This document shows positions 45,991 to 57,639 of a stretch of 64,000 nucleotides of DNA, piece after piece. The notes under the pieces were generated by a model that made no database searches, had not been told where the DNA came from, and saw nothing but the letters and a program-made list of their open reading frames with translations. Position numbers and translations under genes: made by a program. This DNA comes from Paramacrobiotus metropolitanus (taxonomy: Eukaryota; Tardigrada; Eutardigrada; Parachela; Macrobiotidae): contig NW_026570257.1 in the NCBI RefSeq assembly GCF_019649055.1, forward strand, positions 806,001 through 870,000. The letters run 5' to 3'. The stretch's first letter is position 1. Each line of letters opens with the position of its first letter.

Positions 45991-46298
45991 AATTTGATGT
46001 TTCAAACCTGACCCAAACGGCCCGCCATACACTTACAAGTACGACGGGCTTACAAGTACGGTGGCTAAACTTGTGTGTGAAGTACGTATGAAGGCCTTGA
46101 ACACACAGTATCTCTTCTCTATACTAGCGGTGGTTGTTAACCACATCATTGCACCGAGCGCGAGCGCTAGACCGTTGGGAATATGCAGCTATAAATCGTA
46201 AAACCTACTGAACGTTTAAATATTTAAAATCGTGAGATGTGTTTGTTTCGACTTTTATTCACGTATTGCCGTCATATAATAGTGCATTTGCGTTTCTT

Positions 46299-46422
46299 AC
46301 TTGTATGTGTACAAATCACGCATACATCTATACAAGTAGGCAAAAGTAGGCCGGGCCAGCCAATGGCAATTGTGAAAACGTCTTAGTTGTATGTATGTAT
46401 GCGTGATTTGTACACATACAAG
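46299..46422. repeat. 28-bp inverted repeat near the 3' side of the Helitron
   Basis: TTGTATGTGTACAAATCACG with flanks at 46299-46326 is mirrored by its complement at 46395-46422, with about 68 nt between. It could be the subterminal hairpin of the Helitron (whose transcription runs leftward) or an independent short element. Confidence 0.7.
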
Positions 46423-46438
46423 TTGCAGCGCTAATGCA

Positions 46439-49400
46439 CTAATGATTAACTCCATCATAGACTATGTACACAGATTTCTGAGACTGGACATGAGTCTTAT
46501 CAAAATCCCACACAGTATGCGGATGAATAAAGGTAATACTGCACTTCAGAGCTTTAGATGCGGCTACCAATTGCTCAGCACCAGCCCAAGTGTTAGCCTG
46601 TAGCATTTGATTCAAAAGAACTGACAACCCTTCCTTGGTTAGCTCCGGGCATCGATCCTTCAAGAAAGGGAAGTTTTCAGATAGAGACATGAAATCAAAA
46701 ATACTTGTTCGAACATCCTGGTGACGATCTTCAGTTCCATGCAGTGCATATGACAAAGCACGATAAAAGCAGTTCCCATCCCCGCAACGTTTACGAGTCT
46801 CAATCTTCTATCGGCCAGCGTTTTAGTTAAAAACGCATTCCAGACAGCCAGCCCATTTCTGCATTCCTCTTCTTGAGGGTCAGATTCTTCTTCTGGATAA
46901 TTTACTTCCATTTCTGCCGGTTCGATGTCGCATACTGATTGCCCTATAAATCGTAACTTCTAAATCAACCGTTTACTGCCATAAAGTAACTTATTACATA
47001 CCACTGGAAAACGTTGATTTTGCAAGAGCTTCTAATCTGGCTTCTTCCTTCAACCGGTCAGCAATTACTCGAGAGCCAGAAAACTGAATTCTTTTGTAAT
47101 CAAACGTTTTTCCATAAGCTAAATCTTGTAAGCGGCGAGTGCGGGAAGAACCAGTAAAACTAAGACCGGGAGCAAACTCTTTTTTCCCCAAATCTACTAC
47201 AGTCTTCTCCATTGTGCGGCCCTGGCTGGAATGAATTGTCACAGCATCCGCTTGAACCAATGGAATGGCGGTCCGACTGCATCGATGTTGTTTGTTTGTC
47301 TTGAAGTCAGGGCAATCAACATTCGTCCAAGATTTAGTTGTCGACTCTATCGGAACACACCCCTCCAAACCAGGAAAGCAAGGCCCGTGGTATTTGTCGA
47401 ATCGCACAAGGATGGCAAGCGGCAGTGCTGGCGGCTTACTGTCCCGTGCATAAACGATCTGCTCGACTGTTCCGGTGGCTCCATTGACCAAGCCAACGCT
47501 AACCCAAAGGTTCAATTTCAACATAACACGGCAACCAACGCTAATTCGTAGTACAGCGGGAAGGCCTTTTGCATCATCAGCGTCAGTTTTTTTTGCAAAA
47601 GCGCAGTTGTGGATTGCTCCAATGAGAGCTACTGGTTGACCCATTTTTTCCAGAGCTTCACAGTTATACAGTTCAACTTCGGGTCGAGTGGAAAACAACC
47701 TCACAGCAGTGCGGAACTCTCGTTGTTCTTCAGCCGATAACACTGCTAACCGGCGGTTCTTGAGGATTTCAAAATCGTCAATTGTTGAAGTACCGTGTCC
47801 CAATCTCCAAAGAATGTCTCGAAAGACGGCGGAAGTCTGGTCATCGCCAATTTGGCGCTGCTGAATTTTCAAAACTGCGGCTCGATTAAAAAGACTGTGC
47901 AGCATATAGGCAGTCTGATGATCTTGATTCGATGACAAAACATTCGACGGGCAGTAAGGGGAGCGGTCATTGACAGGCGGCAACTGGAACAGATCTCCAA
48001 TCATTATCACAGACATCCCACCAAATGCTTCAGAGGAACGATGAACAAAAATTTCTCGAAGTCGCTTGTCAATAGCACAAAAAACTCTGCAGCCAATCAT
48101 GCTACGCTCTTCCAAAATCAAGTAACGAGAATTCTTCCATTTTTTCTGCAGACCGCGCAGCGCTTCTCCACCAAGAGGTTTCATGTTTTGAGTATCAGGT
48201 GGGATTCGTAACCGGGATTGAATGGTACTGCCGTCAACTAAAAATGCTGCTGCGCCCGTGGGTGCCAAAAGTACCGCTGGTAACGAGGTATTATCTTGCT
48301 GCCCAAAGTTGAGTAATCCCATAAGTGTGCGTATAAGAAACGACTTCCCAGTTCCGGCTGTGCCCTGTTTCAAATACAGCTTATATCAAAGCTATGTATT
48401 GCGATGATTTTCAGTTTTGTTTACCTGAACAATTAACCGCAAAGGTATTTTGCTAGCGGATTCGTAATGGGTCTTAACCATGTCGTAAATAAGTCTTTGC
48501 TCTGCGTTTAGCTTTTCCGGCTCTGCAGGAGTGACCTTAGGCGCAGTATCTCCTAATTCTTGCCGCGATCTGTCAACAAATTTCGCCAAAAGCGCAGAAT
48601 TTTCCAAGTTTTGAACTGCGGCTCCCCATTCATGGCTTGTATCAAGGGGTCTTCTACCCAAATCGGTCGCGCACTCTTCAGCAGTTGCTGCAGCTCCGGG
48701 ACCCAAACCGGCTATTTCCATCCACTCGGCTTGCTGAACATCAGGCTGTGGGTCATCTTCGAATTCCTCTTCAGACAAATCGGCATCGTTGGGAAAACGC
48801 CCCTTTTCAGTAAATCTGTTAGACGCGGAGAATGCCCGAACCCATGACCCATTATAGCCTTCCACAAGTTCACTTACTGCTCGAAACGGCTGCTCAAGCA
48901 TCAGCCTTTGACGGCAATACCCTTCATCACTTGGATTTACTGCAAGATGTGGTATGACCTCGACAATGTTCTCTTTTCCCGCCGGCTTGGGTCTCCAGCG
49001 TTTGTCCTTCTGGTTCCATGTAAACGCAATCATCACTTGTTTTAACGACAATTCTTCCATTTCCTCAGGCCGGCTAATGTACTTTTGCACAGCGTCGGTT
49101 TCGGTGGCTTCATTATAATCGTTATCTGTTTGCACCCTGCGCTTAATCCTTCGAAGATGAGTATTTTCGAAAAGGAAGAGTTTTACAAAAGATCGGCTGC
49201 AACGGACTAATGGGTATCCAAGTAGCGAATGACAAACTTCCTGACTTGTGTAGTCGCGTTCCCCAACAGTTTTCAGCAGAAGCTTCTGTATGGCCACGCG
49301 GGGATGATCGTCTTGCTTCATGCCCTTGATAATATTTTCGAGCAGCTTGGTAGCGCCTTCAGAACGCGGCTCTGATTTCGAAGCGTATTTCGCGGCGTAT

Positions 49401-52119
49401 TTCAACACAAACCCAACGTCAACTAATCCCGTCACATCCACATTTGCCCTCCACGTCTGAAGCACAATTCGGTTGTGCGCATTTAGCCGTTCATCGTTGC
49501 GCTCCAAAACCAGTCTCGCGCGCTGTTTCTCGTCAAACGCAATTTGGCATTCAGCGCAAATCTCTTTCGGATAATGAAATCTGCAACACTGTGCGCCACC
49601 TTTCTTCTTCTTCAGACAGTATCCTACAGCGCAATGAGTATGTCGTTGAACGCAATTACAAAGGTTGGCATAATCTTCTTCAGAATCAACTACAAACTGT
49701 GGCTCGATCTGGCAAGGGTGTGTGGCTGGCTTCTCTCGTTCTTGATTTGGATTAATCGCTGTAGAAATAGCACTAAACCACTTCGCAACGTTAGATCTTT
49801 CGTCGGCAGTCATAGAGGGTAAGCGAGCGATGTCGGGAGCATTTTCAACCCACAAAAACCCATGCACATGGGGACTTCCACGCACTTGCCATTCCCAGCG
49901 GATCCAGTAGTCGCGCAGTTGAAACAGTTCCGTTAGCACATGCTTCAAAAATAATTCAACTCTTTCAGTGAATACGCATTCCGCAATAGCAGGTTCAGTA
50001 ATAAGATTTTTTATCCTCTGCCTGTAACTTGCACTGGAGTTTCCTTCGCCCATGTTCATTGGAACTCCATCGGGCATTAGATGCTGAGTATCAAACCAAT
50101 GAACGTCAGCCGCACTGAGTGTGAAAAAAATTGTAGGGGGACCGATTTGGCGACACATAGCCAAGAGATTATTACGCTTTTCCATCCAGAACTGCTTCGT
50201 GCCCGAAAGCGTTTTTCCGAAATACGTTACACGAGCTGCTAGAGATGAAGGATCGGACTTGTATTTCTCTCGGAATTCTTCGCTAGTCATCTGTGCATCT
50301 TCACAAGATCGGTATTTCAAGTAGATGCTTCCCGCTGATATGGCTCTCCATCGCTGCAGGGAATTAAAAGCAAAAAAACGGAAACGTTGGTGACGCCTGA
50401 ACCGTCCATTGCCGTATCTCATCAAATGCAGAAAATAATCCGCAGGCTGCACTGAACGAATTCGAGGAGCCCGGAGACTGCCTACGCCTGTTGGGAACAA
50501 AGTGGGAAATGCGCAAACATCGTACCCTTCTACTTCAAATTCGTTCACGGGCGTGTTATTCAAGGTTGGCCACTGTATTTCATTGTTAACACATTCCCGG
50601 ATAGCTGACTGAACAGCTTCCTCTTCCGTGCTTTCGCGATTCACGATGGGAATAAACGTCTCGGTATCAGGGACAAGTTCTTCGGGAACGTCGTCTTCAA
50701 CAGTGTTTAATGGCCCTTTTGCGCCTTGGGTGCCTGTTGTCTCTGCTGTAACAACTGTGCGCAACTGGTCATCAATATAGTCGTCTTCTGGTAAGGACTG
50801 TAGATTATTCTCGGAAATAATTATGTCGCGATAGTATATGTTATTCGCTTGGAGCCATTGTAGTGCTCGAGCCACTGCATTTCGGCGAACTTTGTACTTT
50901 TTTGAATTTGGCGTATCGGATCGTTTAACCATAATGACATCCAAATGATTCGGCAGCCTGGGCAAAACTTTAGCGAATTCTCGAACGTTTTGCGGAAAGC
51001 TGATGACGTTGCCTTTGTACCCTAACTGACCGCCTAAAAGAGAAAATCTGCGTTTACCTTCTAGAAGTGTATGCGAATTGATAAAAAATACCAGGAAGCG
51101 TGTGAACTGTCATAACAGTTGCAACTTGAGCAATCAGCATTTCTTCGATTGGCTCCAAACAAGCTAGTTCAGGTGGTACATCCATGCCTATAACGGGAAA
51201 ATTGTAATTAAGAACATTTACCGAAGCATTCAGCTATTGCAGCACCTGGATCCATATTATTTTCTTTCGAGAAACGTTTTGGTAAGCCTTTTTCTGCAAT
51301 ACACCGGCGGCAGGCCTCTTGCGCCTTTGAAACAGAAAGGTCCGGAAATTTTTCATTGCAAATCGAACATTTCTTGAAAGAAAAAGACTGGATCGCAGAC
51401 CGGAAACGTTTTACACCCACAGCAACTTTGTCCGTAAGTGTTCCAGGTGTAATAAACTGCTGCATCACATCAGAATGCGAATCGTGCTCTTGAGGAATTT
51501 CAGCAAGCGCAGCTTGCAAATCCGGTATTTCTAAATCTAATTCTTGTCGAGCCTTTTTGCGTTGAACGCGATCGTTTTCTCTGCTTCGAGCACGTCCGCT
51601 GTCAGACATTTGCCGCCGCCTCAACTTGTTTGCACTGGATTTCACAGCTTTTCTGGGTGTTGCGGTACGCTTTGACTTCATTGCCTTCTGTCTTGTTTCC
51701 TCCTCGAGAAATTCTTTTGACGTCAGAAAGTTTAGCCCAGACTCATTTAAAACATCAGAAATTGGGCGGGTACGGCATTCTCCTTTATAAAGACTCTCCA
51801 TGGCTTTCACAAGTGAGTTTCGTTTCAGTTGATCACGATAGTTCTTAACTCTGATGCGTTCCCGTTCTTTTTGAGCATTCACTTGCGAGGGTCTTAAAGT
51901 CTCCTGCAAAAGTTTCCGTCGCTTCCGCTGTTGTTCACTTCGCTTTAAGCGTTTGTTCGTTTGTTGTACTTGTGATGAATCTAGAAACAGTTCTGTAGAA
52001 GTGTTGATGACGTCACGATTAAATGAGGAGCTGCTCTGCGAAGGCACGGAAGAATCGTCTGCGTCGCAGCCCTGAACATCGTTATCTCTTGCGGTGCTGC
52101 TGTGTTGAACGCTTTCCAT
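46439..52119 (-). CDS. Helitron Rep-helicase-OTU protein
   Basis: Exons by splice signals: 52119-51222, 51187-51092, 51033-48425, 48364-47002 and 46943-46439. All junctions keep phase, with introns of 34, 58, 60 and 58 nt. Exon 1 is basic and ends with the Helitron N-terminal zinc motif (CSICNEKFPDL, CRRCIAEK, ENNMDPG). Exon 3 holds the HUH nuclease (RGSPHVHGFLW near 49870) and the two-tyrosine motif (LKYAAKYASK near 49390). The Pif1-like helicase begins at the exon 3-4 junction with Walker A GTAGTGKS, then LILEERSMIG (Walker B with EE instead of DE) and IHSSQGRT. Exon 5 encodes an OTU cysteine protease (GDGNCFYRALSYALHG...YDGVNH), but the codon before GDGNC is out of frame by one base at a run of four C at 46780-46783. 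Catalyses rolling-circle transposition; activity is doubtful because of the frameshift. Confidence 0.85.
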
Positions 52120-52165
52120 CTACACAAGATATACCATCAAGCACTGACTTTTATTTATTGAACAG

Positions 52166-52929
52166 CTAGACTTCATTGTTGCCGCTTTCCGTCGAAGAGC
52201 TCGAAGGCTCTTGATCGGGTCTAACAATAAAAAAATACGGCATGGACCCATCGACTACACGAAGGGCAGCATATTCTTCACAGCGCGCGTCAAATCGTAA
52301 CATATTAAACAACCCTATTGCATTTTTCACTTTGACCTTAAGATCTGCATTAATCTTCTTTTCTGCTGCCGCTTTTTGCAGTTCCAGTTCGCAAATTTTG
52401 GCTTTCAGTGCATTCAGGTAGAGTTCTTTTCGCTGGATATCAAAAGCCATTGTTGCCGACGATGTCAATTCTTTACGGGTTGATGTAAGCCTACGACCCA
52501 CAGAAATTCTTGCATACGGTAGAAATTCCTGATACTTCGATCCATTCAGCTCGTTCGGATAAGAGTTGCTTTTTTCTAGCAGCCGTTGTTCCTCCAGCCC
52601 TTGCAGTCTAGCTAAATCTCTGATGCGCTTGTCGTATCCATAAAGGTCAACCAGGCAGCGTATCCACTGTTTAGACCAATCTTTGGTCTGCTCCACGTTC
52701 TCGACCGCTGCTCGCATGCTACATTGGATATTCGTAATTGCCTGCAAAACGGTATTCAAAACAGATCGTCGTTCTTGCTTCTAATTATTGAATCGTGAAA
52801 TTTAATTACCGTACTACGCCGGTGTGCAGTATCCGGATTCAAGCCATCTCGCTTGGTGTATTCGTTCTTAAGCACACTAACACGCTTGATCCACGCGTTC
52901 AGGGCATCAGTGGCATTTGGTGCTGTCAT
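52166..52929 (-). CDS. Helitron accessory ORF1, coiled-coil protein
   Basis: Exons 52929-52810 and 52741-52166, phase 0 (ACG then GTAATT donor, TTTTGCAG acceptor), 231 aa. Start taken at MTAPNATDALNAW, which follows a TTTTTCAG acceptor-like string, so a 5' UTR intron is likely. The central part, LNALKAKICELELQKAAAEKKI, is predicted alpha-helical/coiled coil. C-terminus is acidic and Ser-rich. No known domain. Position directly upstream and co-oriented with the Rep-helicase gene (46 nt between stop and next ATG) suggests it belongs to the transposon. Confidence 0.65.
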
Positions 52930-53244
52930 TATTCTGAAAAAGTAATTCACTGAATATATTTATCAAACACGGTAGTAATTAAAAATTTAATTGTATCCAT
53001 TAACTAAAATCCTATAAAGTTTTATCAGTAAACGTAATTTTTTATGTCACACTGTATTGTGCAGTGCAAATAAAAATTAATATAGCGCAGTTCAAAAGTT
53101 CCCTGTACTAAGCCGTTCGAAGTTAGTGTAAGTCTACTGAGGGAATGTGTCGATCAGTCCATGCGGTGTGATCGAACGATCACCCATTTACGGATTCTTG
53201 AGAACCAATCGGCTCTCAAATTCACTGAAAGTGTAAACTCACTT
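52930..53244. other. AT-rich flank of the Helitron
   Basis: Should contain the 5' end of the Helitron and the junction with the DRG1 fragment. No unambiguous terminus was recognised. Confidence 0.4.
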
Positions 53245-53744
53245 TCACTTGTGGTTTTCGGAAATGGGGACGCAGTTCGGGATCTTATAGATGATGTCGA
53301 GCTCGTCGAGGGAGACCTGGTCGATCTTGTTGAGAATGTAGACGCAGGGCACGCAGGTTGCCTCAAATGAAGTCCTCCGCGGTGGCGTCGTTGCGCAGCG
53401 TCACGTCGGCCTTGTGGATCTTGTACTCGGCCAGGATGGCCCGCACCGTATCCAGGGACTGTCCAGCGCTTCTAATAAATTCACATCAAAAATAAAAACA
53501 TTAATGAAATAAATTGCACCAAATAAACGGGCGAGTTTCAGTTCAACACTGAACACTTGTCAGAATGTACCATACGGTTGACCTGCCTTTATCTTTTCCC
53601 GGAAGCCGATATATTCGGCGACGTCTTATTAGGGCGAATACCGAAGCCTTCTAGTTCGTGCTCGAGGAAATTTTTATGCTGCAGAGGCTTGAGAACGTCC
53701 AGGACGATGAAAATCAGGCTACACCTCCGTGCAACTGTTCGCCA
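53245..53744 (-). pseudogene. DRG1: DRG1 (developmentally regulated GTP-binding protein 1) fragment
   Basis: Two minus-strand blocks match the GTPase domain of DRG1 in the right order. Block one, 53744-53592, encodes [16 protein letters not shown] and [11 protein letters not shown]. Block two, 53471-53245, encodes [20 protein letters not shown], then a stop, then [20 protein letters not shown] and CVPISENHK. Between and within blocks there are stops, a deletion of the IDVVEGNR segment and a frameshift. The G1 (Walker A) part and C-terminal TGS domain are absent. It is dead, but its GC-rich codons imply that a parent gene exists elsewhere in the genome. Possibly carried in by the adjacent transposon. 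Confidence 0.85.
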
Positions 53745-56700
53745 AACCACAACAATTAGCATATTAACGATCACCTGCCATTGCGCGCTTTTCACAGTCC
53801 AATACCTAATAAACTCAATTCTGCATCATCATTGTGCTAATGATAAATAATTATCATAGCCAATACGATTTCAAATAGGTAAAAATACCCACTTACCACG
53901 GTAATCCTCTGCCTTTAATGCTGACTCAGTTGGAAGAAAATCACGTAGGTGGGGGATCAGTCAAAGTTCAAAATAATCACAATCTAACGTCATTACTCAA
54001 AGGACGGAAGTCACAGGATTATAATAGGGTAGCAGGGAAGACAACAAAAAGATCACAATTGGTTCGAAGATTCTTTCACAAGAGGTTTCAGGTTAATCAA
54101 CCCTTCGTTGCAAGAACCGTTGCAGTTATGTTTTAAAAAACCGTAAATGCAAATTAGCAAGTTTTTTTAATGCAGTGGCAGCGAGACCGCATGAAACTGT
54201 TGCGCATTCCACTGCCAATGAAAAATTGGCGCTAATGGATTTGCAGAGCCAGCGGTATTTGTGCTGTGCAGTAGCGCTACTGTGTTTTCGGTTTTCCAAT
54301 GGAAATAGCATTACTGGAAATGGAAAAGTGTTACGTACGCACTTGGTGGCGTCAGACAAATTTTAGCTCTTGACGATCAGTTAATTGCAGCACCTCGCGC
54401 TTCGCGCTCGGTGCAAATAATAGTCGCGCAAGCCTTAATCTTTGTTGAGTCTGTCAGCTCGACCCACTGATCCAAACCGTCGTAAGTCGTAACTATGTAT
54501 CATTCAAAAGCCCATGAAGTCTAGATTTGCCATCACTAATCAGTTTTCGAAAAAAGAGATACGTTTGAAATAAAACTTTCGAAACCCTAACATACAAAGT
54601 CTATGGGAAAAGCTGAGAACTCACCACTGCTAAACTGACCAACCATCACTGTCTCAACAGCCAACACGCTTTTTTGACAGTTTCGCTGCAGCTGGCTGGA
54701 ACTTTACGTTCAATAATAGATAATATTCCATCGTCTTAATGTATATTTCTTCTCAAAATTTAGTTTTGCGAAAGAAAATGAAACGAAAGAAAGAAAACAA
54801 AATGGTCGCGAAGATTCTGCGACTGTAGGACGGTTCTAAAGCCTGATTTTAAGAACGTACCTGACCCCCGCAGCGGTTTATTTACTTAGTTTCCGCTTAA
54901 CTGCGCCGTAAACTGTTTTTCCTGGCGGGCGCGATTGCCTTTCTTGCAGAACTGTATGCGATTTAAAGCAAATTTGCTACGCTTCCGTTTTCGATCGAAA
55001 AGGCAAGGTGGTGTTCGAGAAAGGCAAACGGGCCAACTTGGAATTTCAAGATTTGCTTCGAAGAACAGCCAGCTGTTTGCTTCGCGTGTTACGTGGTGTT
55101 TAGAATAAAGAACATCTGATGTATACGAGTATTAATGCGAATCCAGCTTTCTGTACAAGCTAAATCATGTTCGGTTTAAAAACCGGTGGGATGGAGTTGG
55201 ATGTGGCGCGAATTGTACTGTGTAAGGTGGCACGTCTGCATTGTTAAGTAAAAAGGACAAATGAATTTTTCAGTTCGCTATATAGGGTATTGGAAGGCGG
55301 AGCGCGGCCGAGCGGAGCTCGCGGAGCAGCAAGCATGCAAAAAGTTCCCGTAACAGTTCCCGCTTTTGAAAAGGGTTAAAAGCGAAGAAGGAAAGACAAC
55401 GAAAATGCTTCCGTTCTTATTTAATTTAAAGTGTTTGGATGTGTTCTGCGGTCAAAGCAATAGTAAAAAAGGAACAGCGAAAGCAAGTAGGAGCAATTAA
55501 CCTGCTAATGTACTGGTTTGTTAAACGGGGATATAAAGGGCACCGGCGGTGTTAGTATTAAAATTGGGATTTCAATAACTAGTATATTTAGGCTATTATC
55601 GGATAGTCTACGACTCTACAGCTTGAAAAGGGGAAGGGAGAGCAACTTCTAATAAATTACGTGGTCCCTATGCAGGTGTACGAAATTTAAATGATTGACT
55701 GATAACTGATCCAGAAATATAGCTGATCTTGAAATTTATAACTGGTCTTGAAATTAAGAAATATTCTTGTTTGGTATCGAAAAACCTCTTAATTTTTTCT
55801 CTATCGTTGGAGATATCGATTGCATGGTTCTATTTAAAAATGTGTAAAACACAAGTCGATGAGCTTAACATATGAGTCTATGGGATGCAACACTGCGAGG
55901 CGACCAACTTCATAACATTGCAGGCTGTTTTGCCAGCCGCCCAGGGAGACGTACACGGTTGAGGCAATCGACTGCCCTTAATTTAAAATAGTAACAAACG
56001 TACAAGCACAATGCTGTACAATGTAGAGTATACTGTATATTCAAAACAGAACAAAATAAAATTTATGTTACGAGTATGAAAATCCTAAAACTCCGAAATA
56101 TCTTTTGTGCAGTCGTGACGCGGCTACTGCCGGTTGAGCGCCTGATTAAGTTTTGTTTTATAATTAATCCATTAGTTTAATGTTGTCTATCACTCTATCT
56201 GGCCGAATACAAAAGTTGCTCGAATTCTGCGCAGAAGCAACCAGCCGTCGCGGGAAACACTCGGCATCTGAGTACATACGTGACTACGTGTATAGTGCAA
56301 ACACGCAGTTGGAATCCTATGGCAATCCCACCTTTCAGAACTTGATAGTAAAATGTTTTATTCACACGTGAAACTAAGAGTTTATCGCAACTTCATCGGT
56401 TTTACAGTCACTTCCTGCTGGTTAAAATCTGCCATCAGGCATTGCAGAAATAGTAGCTAGCCTATGCCCTTTTGTGCTCGGGCACGCTTCCTGGTCCATG
56501 ACTGCCCTTTCGAACTTTCCGCCGTCCATATCACGTCATACAGTTCTACGCTGATTAACGTTGTTGTCGGGCGACCGCTCCTGTTGGCCATTCTACGCCA
56601 CTCATTTCTGAAGCATCCGCGCCCATAACAAAACCCCTTAAGGGTCCGCGGGTTTTTCCCATGTATGTTCGGCGGTCATATCGGCGGGGTGGACACAGCA

Positions 56701-57639
56701 TCACAAGGAACGTTAAGGGAAATGCTCTTACGTTCCATTTACTGCGCAGCGGTGTAGATTTTCTGCAGCTTTCGTTATTTTCAGCACCTGTTGTTTGTGA
56801 GCCATTGATAAGCACGTTGCGACCCAATAATTCAAAGGTTAGTTCTGCTGATTTGCGATGAAGTATTTGTCGTACGGCGCAATATGTTTCTGACCATGTA
56901 CTAATTCAGCAATTAAATGATTAAGAACGGTTTTGCAGTAACTTCGCTCTGACGCTTATACAGTAGTTTCAGGTTAGCCTGTATTACATTACCTAACGGT
57001 TAGAGTTCATTCTCCGCATAAAGTACCTCGACAGCCGTTGCTTTCCTCCCATGAAAATAATTAATTTAACTAGCCTTTTCCAAACCGGTGTCACCGTGAC
57101 GCAGTTACCGAGAGCACGCATATGGCTCAACAAGTGATATTTATTTGTTAACAGTTGTGAAACGCGTCGGCCAAGCAACATTCACTGCCACTTGCCAAAA
57201 AAATTCGTCATTATCTGTAAGCTCTATGAACTTTTGATTGGAGTTTATCTTGATACGGAAAATATGCCAGCATGCGCCTTGCAATAAACTAAGCGCATAT
57301 TTTCCGCACAGCTTGTGCGTTCGAGTCTTCCATTTGATTTGACTGTAAGCTTTATATCTGTAGAAGTACATATTCTAACAGTATTCCAATGCTCGTAATC
57401 AGCGAAATCAAGTTATTACAAGTCGTACTTAACAGCTATTAACCTTATGCGACCGCCTATTTCAGCCACACCAATCTGACAATGAGTTTAATCTGTTTTT
57501 AACCGTTCTTGACAGAGACCATGTGCGATGTACAGAATAAATAAACAGAGTATGATTTGTGCTCGTACATGTGTGGTAACGTTATTCATAAGCAGATAAT
57601 TATTCATATTGTAATAGCATAATGTTGTAATCCTACTTT
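53745..57639. other. 3.9-kb gene-poor stretch
   Basis: No coding feature supported. Minor GC-rich patches at 54395-54420 and 55290-55340 and several short frames without domains. Possibly old transposon remains. Confidence 0.45.

Larger units (their letters stand above)
44720..46027. mobile_element. 1.3-kb foldback-type element with 22-bp inverted ends and TA duplication
   Basis: Ends are a perfect 22-bp inverted repeat beginning TGGCGGGCCGTTTGGG (44720-44741, and its complement ending at 46027), flanked by TA at 44718-44719 and 46028-46029. The inside is almost wholly two large imperfect palindromes built from short degenerate repeats. No transposase frame exists, so it is non-autonomous. 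The target duplication and the first four bases (TGGC) are the same as in the small MITE at 477-784. Confidence 0.8.
46439..52929 (-). mobile_element. Helitron (coding body)
   Basis: Two minus-strand genes, an accessory coiled-coil ORF and a Rep-helicase-OTU ORF, make up a nearly complete autonomous Helitron-type rolling-circle transposon. Exact ends were not found. By convention the 5' TC end should lie above 52929 and the 3' hairpin plus CTRR end below 46439, where an inverted repeat is present. One frameshift in the OTU part suggests the copy may be inactive. Confidence 0.8.

Noticed and set aside
54126-54366. Opposed short frames of 63-77 codons
   Set aside because: They overlap on both strands and show no domain, signal peptide or splice support.
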